The notes beneath the pieces were generated by a model. The model was not told where the DNA came from. It made no database searches and saw only the letters and a program-made list of their open reading frames with translations. Shown piece after piece: positions 17,604-25,875 of a DNA stretch of 64,000 nucleotides. Both the position numbers and the translations under genes were made by a program. Position 1 is the stretch's first letter, and the number at the start of each line of letters is the position of its first letter. The stretch is from Oleiharenicola lentus. Lineage in GTDB: Bacteria > Verrucomicrobiota > Verrucomicrobiia > Opitutales > Opitutaceae. The stretch is taken from contig NZ_SDHX01000001.1 of assembly GCF_004118375.1 (NCBI RefSeq), positions 558,001 through 622,000 of the forward strand. Reading direction: 5' to 3'.

Positions 17604-18637
17604 GCACCGATTTTCCATCTCCCGAAGGAGCCGACCCGGTTGCCCAAGCAGCTGCCGAGTGGGTTTTGCGTCATGACCGCGGCTTGGCTGCGGTCGAGCA
17701 GGATGAGTTTTCCCAGTGGCTAGCGGCCGATCCGCACCACAGCTCCGCCTGGGCCGAGCATCGCTGGGGATGGGAAGAATTCGACCGGCTGGCTGGCTTG
17801 CAGACCTCGATGCATGCCGTGTCCGATCCCAATCTGCTTGTTTCGCAACGCCGCGTGGCGCCGCACGCTCGGATGGCGGTGGCGCTGGCAGCGGTGGTCG
17901 TGGTGGCGGTCGGAGCTTTGCTCTATTTCCGTCCTGTCCTGACCGAGGCGCCACCGGAACCGACGCCGGTCAGTTCACTCGCCCTCATCGAGCAGCGTGA
18001 GCTGCCGGACGGCTCGGTCGCAGTATTGAACAGGGGAGCCATCGTTACGGAGCACTACTCTGTCGGGACGCGGCGCGTGCGGCTTGAGCGGGGTGAGGCT
18101 CATTTCAAGGTGGCCAAGGACAGCGCGCGTCCATTTCTGGTTGAGATCGGAGGGGTGACTGTGCGGGCGGTCGGCACGGCCTTCAATGTCCGGCTCGATC
18201 CGGCTTCAGTCGAAGTGTTGGTGACCGAAGGGAAAGTGGATGTGCAACACCGGAACCCCGCGGGCGTGCATCGCGAGGAACTGCTCAATCTCTCGGTGGG
18301 GGAGCGCACAGTCGTCTCGTTGGCCCCGGCACCCCCTCCTCCGCAAGTGGCGGTCGTGCCGCCAGCGGAAATCGAGGCCCGGCTGGCTTGGCAACCGCGC
18401 CTACTGGACTTCACCAACGCGCCACTGTCGGAGATCGTGGCCGAGTTCAACCGGCGCAACCCGGTGCGCCTGTCCTTGCGCGATCCTGCGTTACGAGGGA
18501 TGCGGCTCAGTACAACCTTCCGCTCCGACAATGTCGAGGGCTTTGTCCGCCTGCTGAGGTCGGATTTCGACGTCAATGTCGAATGGCGAGGTGATGGTGA
18601 CATCATCCTGAGCTTGGTGAATCAGGATGGCCGTTGA
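17600..18637 (+). CDS. FecR family anti-sigma / transmembrane signal regulator
   Basis: 345 residues from ATG 17600, overlapping the sigma gene stop by four bases; this start fits the family better than an upstream in-frame start at 17552. The N-terminal cytoplasmic part has the FecR-typical sequence AAAEWVLRHDRG and a Trp-rich stretch (WAEHRWGWEEFDRL). A membrane helix lies at about 90-113. The periplasmic FecR domain (LPDGSVAVLNRGA, VRLERGEAHFKV) follows, and the C-terminal DUF4974/STN-like segment (LLDFTNAPLSEIVAEFNRRN) ends the protein. It should receive the signal from the TonB receptor and control the ECF sigma factor. Confidence 0.92.
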   Translation: MSTDFPSPEGADPVAQAAAEWVLRHDRGLAAVEQDEFSQWLAADPHHSSAWAEHRWGWEEFDRLAGLQTSMHAVSDPNLLVSQRRVAPHARMAVALAAVVVVAVGALLYFRPVLTEAPPEPTPVSSLALIEQRELPDGSVAVLNRGAIVTEHYSVGTRRVRLERGEAHFKVAKDSARPFLVEIGGVTVRAVGTAFNVRLDPASVEVLVTEGKVDVQHRNPAGVHREELLNLSVGERTVVSLAPAPPPPQVAVVPPAEIEARLAWQPRLLDFTNAPLSEIVAEFNRRNPVRLSLRDPALRGMRLSTTFRSDNVEGFVRLLRSDFDVNVEWRGDGDIILSLVNQDGR

Positions 18638-18725
18638 ACGTTCGGTGGACCCCAATCCTGTGGCTTGTGCGGGCCAGTCGTCATCAGTCCCTTTTTTCGC
18701 CACACCTCCCAACTCTTGCGTCTCA

Positions 18726-20876
18726 ATGCGTCCGATCTTCTGCCTGCTTGTATCCTCCCTCCTCCTTCCCCTCTTGCTCCGCGCCGACGACGGTTACCGC
18801 CTCTGGCTGCGCTACGACCCCATCCCTGATGCGTCGCTGCGCCAAGCCTACACCGGCGCCATCTCCGAGATCGTCATCCCCGAGAACCCGCGCCCGCTCG
18901 TCGCCTCCGCGCGCGATGAGCTCGTCGCGGGCCTCCGCGGTCTGCTCGGGGCCGACATCCCGGTCGTCACCAAGGCCACGCGCGACAACGCCCTCATCCT
19001 CGGCATCCCGCGCGACCCGTGGATCGCTGCCGTCGTCAACGAGGCCGATCTGCGCGAAGCCGGTGTCGAGGGCTACGTGCTCCGCCGCATCGCCCACGAG
19101 GGCGGCCACCGCACGCTCATCGTCGCCAACCGCGATTCCGGCCTGCTCTACGGCGCCTTCGCCCTGCTCCGCCATCTCCAGTCGCACCAGTCGCTCGACA
19201 ACCTGAACGTCATCAGCGCGCCGAAGATCCAGCGCCGCCTCCTCAACCACTGGGACGACATGAACCGCCACGTGGAGCGTGGCTACGCCGGCTTCTCGCT
19301 CTGGGAATGGTTCTACCTGCCCGAGATCCGCGACCCGCGCTACCGCGACTACGCCCGCGCCCTCGCCTCAATCGGCCTCAACGGCACGGTCATCACCAAC
19401 GTCAACGCCAACGCACAGATCCTCACCGCGCCCTACCTCGCCAAGGTCGCCGCGCTCGCGCAGGAGTTCCGTCCGTGGGGCGTCCGCATCTACCTCACCG
19501 CCCGCTTCAGCGCGCCCATCGAGATCGGCGGGCTCAAGACCGCCGACCCGCTCGACCCCGCCGTCGCCGCCTGGTGGCAGGGAAAGGTCGCCGAGATCTA
19601 CCGCACCATCCCCGACTTCGGCGGTTTCCTCGTGAAGGCCAACTCCGAGGGCCAGCCCGGCCCGCAGGATTACAAGCGCACGCACGCCGACGGCGCCAAC
19701 ATGCTCGCCGACGCCGTGCAGCCCTACAACGGCATCGTGATGTGGCGCGCCTTCGTCTATTCGCCCGACAACAACGACGACCGCGTGAAGCAGGCCGTCA
19801 CCGAGTTCGCCCCGCTCGACGGCAAGTTCCGCCAGAACGTCATCGTGCAGATCAAGAACGGTCCGCTCGACTTCATGCCGCGCGAACCCTTCTCGCCGCT
19901 CTTCGGCGCGATGCCCAACACCCGCCTCGCCGCCGAGTTGCAGATCACGCAGGAATACCTCGGCCAGTCCATCGACCTCGCCTTCCTCGCCCCGATGTGG
20001 CGCGAGGTCCTCGACGCCGACACCTATGCGAACGGCAAGGGCACGACCATCGCCTCCATCGTGGACGGCTCCGCCAAGCTTCAGCACCCGTCCGTCATCG
20101 CCGGCGTCGCCAACACCGGCACCGACCGCAACTGGACCGGCCACCTGCTCGCGCAGGCCAACTGGTATGCCTTCGGCCGCCTCGCGTGGGACCACCAGCT
20201 CTCCTCCGAGAAAATCGCCGACGAGTGGACGCGCCTGACTTTCGGTCACGACGACACCGCTGTCTCGACCATCAACAAGATGCTCCTTGGCTCGCGCGAG
20301 ACCGTCGTGAATTACTCGATGCCGCTCGGCCTGACGCACATTATGGCCGAAGGCCACCATTACGGACCCGGTCCGTGGGTGGACAAGCTCGGCCGCGCCG
20401 ACTGGACCTCCGTTTATTATCACAAGGCCGACGAGAAAGGCCTCGGCTTCGACCGCACCGCCACCGGCTCCAACGCCCTCGCCCAATACGCGCCCGAATG
20501 GCAGAAACTCTGGGGCAATGTCGAGACCTGCCCCGAGAACCTCCTGCTCTGGTTTCACCACGTGTCGTGGGACCACAAGATGAAGTCAGGTCGCACGCTC
20601 TGGGATGAACTCTGCCTCCGCTACCAGCAGGGCGTGGACGAGGTTCGCGCGCTCCGCCGCGACTGGGATTCGCTCAAGGGCCGCATCGACGAAGAACGCT
20701 TCACGCACGTCGCGCAGCGCCTCGCCCGCCAGGAGAAGGAGGCCATCAACTGGCGCGACTCATGCCTGCTCTACTTCCAGCAGTTCTCTAAGCGCCCGCT
20801 CCCCACCGGCGTCGAACCCGCCACTCACCCGCTCGAACACTACAAGCAGATCCTGCGCAACATGCCCGGTTTCTGA
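18726..20876 (+). CDS. alpha-glucuronidase, GH67, secreted
   Basis: 716 residues from ATG 18726, which opens a signal peptide (MRPIFCLLVSSLLLPLLLRA, then DDG). A longer frame from 18627 would hide this and overlap fecR. GH67 enzymes remove 4-O-methyl-D-glucuronic acid from the non-reducing end of xylo-oligosaccharides. Diagnostic motifs are GFLVKANSEGQPGPQ (about 298-312; its Glu probably belongs to the catalytic set), GIVMWRAFVY and LWFHHVSWDHKM near the C-terminus. Length and three-part layout (N-terminal alpha/beta, TIM barrel, helical C-terminus) match the family. Its place between FecR and a TonB receptor makes glucuronoxylan fragments the likely inducer and substrate. The signal peptide suggests periplasmic action. 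Confidence 0.95.
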   Translation: MRPIFCLLVSSLLLPLLLRADDGYRLWLRYDPIPDASLRQAYTGAISEIVIPENPRPLVASARDELVAGLRGLLGADIPVVTKATRDNALILGIPRDPWIAAVVNEADLREAGVEGYVLRRIAHEGGHRTLIVANRDSGLLYGAFALLRHLQSHQSLDNLNVISAPKIQRRLLNHWDDMNRHVERGYAGFSLWEWFYLPEIRDPRYRDYARALASIGLNGTVITNVNANAQILTAPYLAKVAALAQEFRPWGVRIYLTARFSAPIEIGGLKTADPLDPAVAAWWQGKVAEIYRTIPDFGGFLVKANSEGQPGPQDYKRTHADGANMLADAVQPYNGIVMWRAFVYSPDNNDDRVKQAVTEFAPLDGKFRQNVIVQIKNGPLDFMPREPFSPLFGAMPNTRLAAELQITQEYLGQSIDLAFLAPMWREVLDADTYANGKGTTIASIVDGSAKLQHPSVIAGVANTGTDRNWTGHLLAQANWYAFGRLAWDHQLSSEKIADEWTRLTFGHDDTAVSTINKMLLGSRETVVNYSMPLGLTHIMAEGHHYGPGPWVDKLGRADWTSVYYHKADEKGLGFDRTATGSNALAQYAPEWQKLWGNVETCPENLLLWFHHVSWDHKMKSGRTLWDELCLRYQQGVDEVRALRRDWDSLKGRIDEERFTHVAQRLARQEKEAINWRDSCLLYFQQFSKRPLPTGVEPATHPLEHYKQILRNMPGF

Positions 20877-20913
20877 CCGCATGTTCCGCAGCATCGGCCC
20901 GAATGCCTTAGAA

Positions 20914-21050
20914 CGCGTCTAAAAAGCCTCCTGAGTTTGTCATTCTGAGCCGGGCGAAGAATCCATCAGGAGTATCGCCCCCCTGAAAACGCCTCGTTAA
21001 TCCAACTGGATTCTTCGCTACGCTCAGAATGACAGACCTTTTTGGACGCC
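20914..21050. repeat. long intergenic inverted repeat (TGTCATTCTGAGC type)
   Basis: Both arms carry GCGTC(T/C)AAAAAG, TGTCATTCTGAGC and CGAAGAATCCA in opposite orientation. The core TGTCATTCTGAGC...GAAGAATCC is a repeat seen across many unrelated bacteria. It fills most of the gap between the GH67 and TonB receptor genes and could form a long mRNA hairpin. Confidence 0.8.
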
Positions 21051-21058
21051 CTCTTAGC

Positions 21059-21086
21059 GGAAAGAACCCCGTGAGGTTTCTCTATA
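21059..21086 (+). promoter_or_regulatory. possible ECF-type promoter of the TonB receptor gene
   Basis: GGAAAG (21059-21064) resembles the GGAAAT -35 box recognised by FecI, and TCTATA lies 16 bases downstream, about 23 bases before the ATG. The match is weak and unsupported by other copies in the window. Confidence 0.25.
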
Positions 21087-21108
21087 GTGTAACCCCACCT
21101 TAATCCCC

Positions 21109-23670
21109 ATGCGTGCCATCTCGGCGTATATTCATCTCCCCCACAACTTCGTTCGGATAATCATCGTTGCACTGCTGCTGGTCGTGACCGCGGCAGGCGC
21201 TGATAGCGGTAGGAAGCACTTCGATCTGCCGGGGGGGGCGGCACCGGATATACTCAAGAGCTTTGCGAAACAGGCCGGACATGAGATCATGTTCTCAGAC
21301 GAAGTGGTCGGCTCCGTAAAGACCAACACGGTGAAGGGCGAGTTCACTCCGAAGGAAGCCTTGGACCTGCTGCTGGCCGACACTGGACTGATCGCGTCGC
21401 AGGACACGAGGACAGGGGCCTTTGCGGTGAGGCGCGGGATGCCTAACCCGAATGCCGACCCAAACGGGGCAAGGGTGGCGTCAACCAGAAGCCAGGACGA
21501 CCGCCCCGTTGAAACCAGTGGTTCGAAGGCGAAGGACGATATCGTGGTGCTTTCACCCTTCGAGGTGCGGGCGAGCGAGGACAAGGGTTATCATGCCGCC
21601 AACTCGGTCAGCGCGACGCGCGTCGCCGTGCAGATCAAGGATCTGCCGATGAACATCACCGCGCTGACCGACGAGTTCATCCGGGACCAGACGAGCTACG
21701 ATCTCTACGACGTCGTGAAGTGGGCCGGCGTCCATCAGGACAACGTCTCGCAGAGCGGGTGGGTGCGCTGGAACCTGCGCGGTTTCACCAACACCGCCAT
21801 CCAGCGCAACGGCATCACCACAAACTTTCGCTTCCTTGATCCCGCCAACATTGAGCGCGTCGAAATCGTGAACGGGCCGGCCTCGCTGCTCTACGGACAG
21901 TTGAATCCCGGTGGCATCATCAACTACATCACCAAACGGCCGCACCACAAGGCGGAGACCTCCCTCAGCGTTGCCGGCGGCAGCCACGCCTACAACCGGT
22001 TCCTGTTGGACACGACTGGCCCGCTGCCGGGCACAGATGGCAAGCTGCTCTACCGCGCGGTGGCGATGCGGGAAAACATCTCGCGCTTCTCCCAACTTGC
22101 CAAGGGGCACAAGCAGACGCTGGCCGCCGCCATGACCTGGCGCCCGACCCCGCGGATCACCTTCAATGCCGAGTTCGAGGAATTCCGCCGTGACGAGCCG
22201 AACACCCCCAGCTCGCTACTCATCGTCTACGTGAATGGCGTGGCCACGCTGCCTTATCCCGGTTTGCCTCGCAATTTCAGCTTCACCGGGCTTGGTGACT
22301 GGCAGGAATACGCCAGTCGCGCGTTCTCCGCCGACATGTCCGTCGCCCTCACCGAGGACATCCAACTCCGGGTCGCGTTCGAGCAGAGCAAGTTCCGGCA
22401 GGAGGATCGCATCACCGGGCAGGCTGGCACCGGTATCCTGTCACAAGCGGTCATTGATCAGTTTTATCCCCCGGGCACGCTTACGCCCAAGGATGCAATG
22501 TTCCGCCGCAACCGTTACGATCTGCAGGACGGCGACGAGCGCACCGGCCAGGTTGAACTCACTGGCAAGTTCCACCTCGGCGGCGTCCGCCTCACCCCCC
22601 TCATTGGCTACCGCAAGAACTTCCACACGGACACGCGGAATATTTTCAAAACCAACACGACCCTCGCGCCGTGGGACATGCGCAACCCGGCCACTTGGAA
22701 CCGCATCGTGCCGTTCGGTCTGGATGCGCTCAACCTGAACTCCGACAGCAGCAGCTTTGCGGACAACGACTCCTATTATACGGTGCTGACCGCCGCGGCG
22801 TTCGATGAGCGGCTGCAAGTGCTCGCCGGCTACGGACGCTACAACGTCCACAGCTCGCCGGCCCGCAACAACATCACCGGTGTGCTGACTTCGCCGGACA
22901 GCAGCCGCTCCGCCAACGTGCCCCAGCTAGGAGCGCTGGTGCGGCTCACGCCGGGGGTTTCCGCTTTCGTTTCCTACAGCGAGTCTTTTCTCGCCAATAC
23001 GGCGTTCCTGCGCGTCAACAGTGATGTGCGCACCGTCCCGGCCAAACCCTCGGTTGGCAAGGGCTATGAGGGTGGTTTCAAGGTGGAGTTGCTCGACGGT
23101 CGCGTCTCGGGCACCGTCACTTACTTTTCCACCAAGGCGAACCCCACCGCCGTGTTCGAGGTTTTCGGTGGCACCGCGCCCGACGGCCGCATGCTTTTCA
23201 CGGACGTGCAGGGCGGATCCCAGAGAAGCAGCGGCATCGATGCTAACATGTTGTTGACGGTGGCCCCCGGAGCCCAGGTCTACATCAATTACAACCGCAT
23301 CAAGGCCGTCTATGCAGAGCACCCCACCAATGCAGCCTTCAATGGCACCCGCTTGGTGGGCACGCCCGATGAGTCCTTCAACATCTGGGGCAAATACACG
23401 TTCGATGGCGGCGCGCTGAAGGGGTTCTTCTTCGGCGGCGGCGTCAGCTACGTGGGCAGCTTCGTCAGCCAAGCGAGCAATCCCGTTGTCAGCCGCATGC
23501 CGGGCTACACGACGTTTGACGCCATGGTCGGCACCAGTTTCACCGTCTTCCAGCATCCGTGGAAGGTGGACCTAACTGTGCGCAACGTCGGCGACAAGTT
23601 CTACTACGCCTCCGCCTCCAGCTTCGGCTCTCCCCGCCATGGCGTCGTCACGCTCAGCACCAAGTTCTGA
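21109..23670 (+). CDS. TonB-dependent outer-membrane receptor with STN signalling domain
   Basis: 853 residues. The N-terminus has a signal sequence ending near TAAGA. An STN (secretin and TonB N-terminal) domain at about 37-106 includes DILKSFAKQAGHEIMFSDEV and the ALDLLLADTGL helix. The plug domain (about 165-275) contains NLRGFTNTAIQRNG, IERVEIVNGPASLLYGQ and NPGGIINYITKRP. A beta-barrel follows and ends with the usual C-terminal Phe. STN domains contact FecR-type proteins, so this is a transducer as well as a transporter. Given the GH67 neighbour, uptake of glucuronoxylo-oligosaccharides is the best inference; a siderophore ligand cannot be excluded. Confidence 0.92.
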   Translation: MRAISAYIHLPHNFVRIIIVALLLVVTAAGADSGRKHFDLPGGAAPDILKSFAKQAGHEIMFSDEVVGSVKTNTVKGEFTPKEALDLLLADTGLIASQDTRTGAFAVRRGMPNPNADPNGARVASTRSQDDRPVETSGSKAKDDIVVLSPFEVRASEDKGYHAANSVSATRVAVQIKDLPMNITALTDEFIRDQTSYDLYDVVKWAGVHQDNVSQSGWVRWNLRGFTNTAIQRNGITTNFRFLDPANIERVEIVNGPASLLYGQLNPGGIINYITKRPHHKAETSLSVAGGSHAYNRFLLDTTGPLPGTDGKLLYRAVAMRENISRFSQLAKGHKQTLAAAMTWRPTPRITFNAEFEEFRRDEPNTPSSLLIVYVNGVATLPYPGLPRNFSFTGLGDWQEYASRAFSADMSVALTEDIQLRVAFEQSKFRQEDRITGQAGTGILSQAVIDQFYPPGTLTPKDAMFRRNRYDLQDGDERTGQVELTGKFHLGGVRLTPLIGYRKNFHTDTRNIFKTNTTLAPWDMRNPATWNRIVPFGLDALNLNSDSSSFADNDSYYTVLTAAAFDERLQVLAGYGRYNVHSSPARNNITGVLTSPDSSRSANVPQLGALVRLTPGVSAFVSYSESFLANTAFLRVNSDVRTVPAKPSVGKGYEGGFKVELLDGRVSGTVTYFSTKANPTAVFEVFGGTAPDGRMLFTDVQGGSQRSSGIDANMLLTVAPGAQVYINYNRIKAVYAEHPTNAAFNGTRLVGTPDESFNIWGKYTFDGGALKGFFFGGGVSYVGSFVSQASNPVVSRMPGYTTFDAMVGTSFTVFQHPWKVDLTVRNVGDKFYYASASSFGSPRHGVVTLSTKF

Positions 23671-23671
23671 C

Positions 23672-25789
23672 GTGAAAGCAACCACAGCCACCCGGTCCGG
23701 TTTGGGCTTGCTGGGGAGCCTGCTGCTGGTGGCCGGGCTGACCGCCGCGGTCCCACGGGTCGCCGATCGAGACGTGCAAGCCATTGCAGACGGCTTTGCG
23801 GGCCGCCGGCTCGTGGCATTGGAAAGCATAATCCATGCGGAGCCCCCCGACAACCTGGGCGGCGGTTTTTTGGCGGACCAGATCAAGGCTCTCGCCCTGT
23901 TGCGGCAAGCCGAGCTGACCGGTGACCATACGCACGTGCCGGAGGCAAACGAGTTGCTGCTGCGATTTTGCCGCCAACTCGAGCAGCCCAACTGGTGGGG
24001 TCGGATTAACCATGGCGGCGGTCTGTTCGCGATGCGCGCGCTGATCACCTACGGTAACCGCCCCGACCTCCTCTTCCCGGCCACGGTCGCAAAGCTGCGC
24101 GATGGGCGTGAACCAGACGGACGTGTCATCCCCGGGCAATCCCTGAGGCACTTCCTGCCCGAGACCTGTTTCAACCGTCATATCCGCATCGGTCTCTACA
24201 CGTGGCCGAAACCGTTCGAGGGAGCGGTGGGATACACCGAGAATCACCGACTGCAATACATGGTGCACGCCCTGTTGCTGTGCCAGATCTATGGTGACGA
24301 AACCTATACCCCGCCTGATGGTCCGCCCGCACCCCTGCGCAGCAAGCAGCCCGGGCAGCGGGATTTCTACGGCTATTGGCGGCAGGCCTTCTACGAATAC
24401 CTCATCGGCTACCGGAAACCCCAAATCCCGATCGAGCCTTGGCAGTTCGAGGAATTCCGCCATTTCGACTGGGGCGTGACGGAGAAGGACGGGGCCACCT
24501 ACTTGCACGTTTTTCTCGGTGATTTCTGGTTCCTGCGCGACCTTTCCGACGACCCTGTGCTGCGGACATACTGCGAAATGTTCATCGACCTCCTCCTTGC
24601 CGACTACGCTGAGGAAGCAATCCGCGGCGTCTATGCGGGGGCGCATGAGAACTCCGAGAAGCACACGAACCGCCTGCCGGGCCTCATGCACATTTTCAAC
24701 CATCTGCTTTTTGACGACCTGCCCTACGTGCCCGCCGGACACGAATATTACGAGTGGGGAGCGTGGTCCTACCTGTCCTTGCTCACCACCGAATATCATC
24801 CCGGGCACCCCGACTTTCCCAAGGTGCTGATCGACTTGGCGGTAAACAAGCCCCGCGAGGGGTATCTTGTGCGCGAGGCGATCGCCGAGACCCGCGACGG
24901 ACTACCGGGCAAACCGAAGGCGACTTGGGTCATGCCCGACCATGCACTCGGATTTGGAATCAAATCGTGGAACGGATGGGGCTACCACGCGGGAGGCGCC
25001 TATGTGGCCACACCGGGCGCGAAACTCGGCGACGTCGGGCTGGCCGTGATTCCCTTTGGTCTCAGTGACAACAACCAGTTCGACCTCAAATACAGCCTGA
25101 TCTGCCCCATGCAGAGCGTGGTCGGGCGCGGGGCAGCCATCACCCAGAATGGCGTCGACCAGTTGCCCTCCAAGATATGGATCAAAGACGGCTTCACGGA
25201 AGATTTCCAATCCTTCCCTCCGTGGCTGTTCTTCTCCGCCCGCTCAAGCATCGGTCGCGAGGTATATCTTGCGATCCGCCCCGTCTTGGGCGGTTGGCAA
25301 GCTGATACGCCCCGGCAGCCTGGCACCACTATCCTCCAGTTCCGGGTGGCGCCGGGGGAAAGGCTGCCGGAGCTGGCCCACTCGAAGGTCCCGGCCGAGG
25401 GCTTGGGCCGGATCATCCGGTTCGAGCAGGCTTCCGACTTCCTCGTCTGGGAAATGGCCGACTCGGACCGCTTCACGTCTTTCGATGACTTCAAGCGCTC
25501 CGTCGTGGCGGCCTCCCTGTCGGTCGATGCCGAATCGGTCTCCTACACTTCGACCGCGGGCGAAAAATTGCGGTTTGATCGTTATGATTTCCGCCGGCAC
25601 AGCGTGGACGGAAGGGTGATCGATTACGACGAATACCGTTACGTGATCCACAATCCGTGGGTGACTTGGCGCCAAGGAGCCAAGCGGGCCCGGATCGAAC
25701 GCGGCGCGCGGGCGGCGGAATACGACTTCAATCCGGACGACTCCGGCATCTTTGTCGACCGCATGCCGGCCAAGACTGTTCGGCAATAG
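23672..25789 (+). CDS. secreted protein of unknown function in the xylan cluster
   Basis: 705 residues from GTG 23672, one base after the receptor stop. This start yields a signal peptide with hydrophobic core GLGLLGSLLLVAGLTAA; an earlier in-frame start at 23639 would overlap the receptor. The N-terminal two thirds is helix-rich with Trp/His/Tyr patches (NWWGRINHGGGLFAMRAL, HENSEKHTNRLPGLMHIFNH), suggestive of an (alpha/alpha) toroid as in polysaccharide lyases and unsaturated-glucuronyl hydrolases. The C-terminal third looks beta-rich. I do not recognise a family. Tight coupling to the receptor gene suggests it acts on the same glycan. Confidence 0.85.
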   Translation: MKATTATRSGLGLLGSLLLVAGLTAAVPRVADRDVQAIADGFAGRRLVALESIIHAEPPDNLGGGFLADQIKALALLRQAELTGDHTHVPEANELLLRFCRQLEQPNWWGRINHGGGLFAMRALITYGNRPDLLFPATVAKLRDGREPDGRVIPGQSLRHFLPETCFNRHIRIGLYTWPKPFEGAVGYTENHRLQYMVHALLLCQIYGDETYTPPDGPPAPLRSKQPGQRDFYGYWRQAFYEYLIGYRKPQIPIEPWQFEEFRHFDWGVTEKDGATYLHVFLGDFWFLRDLSDDPVLRTYCEMFIDLLLADYAEEAIRGVYAGAHENSEKHTNRLPGLMHIFNHLLFDDLPYVPAGHEYYEWGAWSYLSLLTTEYHPGHPDFPKVLIDLAVNKPREGYLVREAIAETRDGLPGKPKATWVMPDHALGFGIKSWNGWGYHAGGAYVATPGAKLGDVGLAVIPFGLSDNNQFDLKYSLICPMQSVVGRGAAITQNGVDQLPSKIWIKDGFTEDFQSFPPWLFFSARSSIGREVYLAIRPVLGGWQADTPRQPGTTILQFRVAPGERLPELAHSKVPAEGLGRIIRFEQASDFLVWEMADSDRFTSFDDFKRSVVAASLSVDAESVSYTSTAGEKLRFDRYDFRRHSVDGRVIDYDEYRYVIHNPWVTWRQGAKRARIERGARAAEYDFNPDDSGIFVDRMPAKTVRQ

Positions 25790-25875
25790 GAGGCGGCCGG
25801 GGGCCGCCGCGAGGACTTCTCGTGCGGGTGGGTGCCTCCTCCTTCGCCAAGGCCACGTAGGACAGGCCTTGTTCT

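Noticed and set aside
19019-20608. 529-codon frame within the GH67 gene
   Set aside because: Arg/Pro/His-rich translation of another frame of the GH67 gene; no homology.
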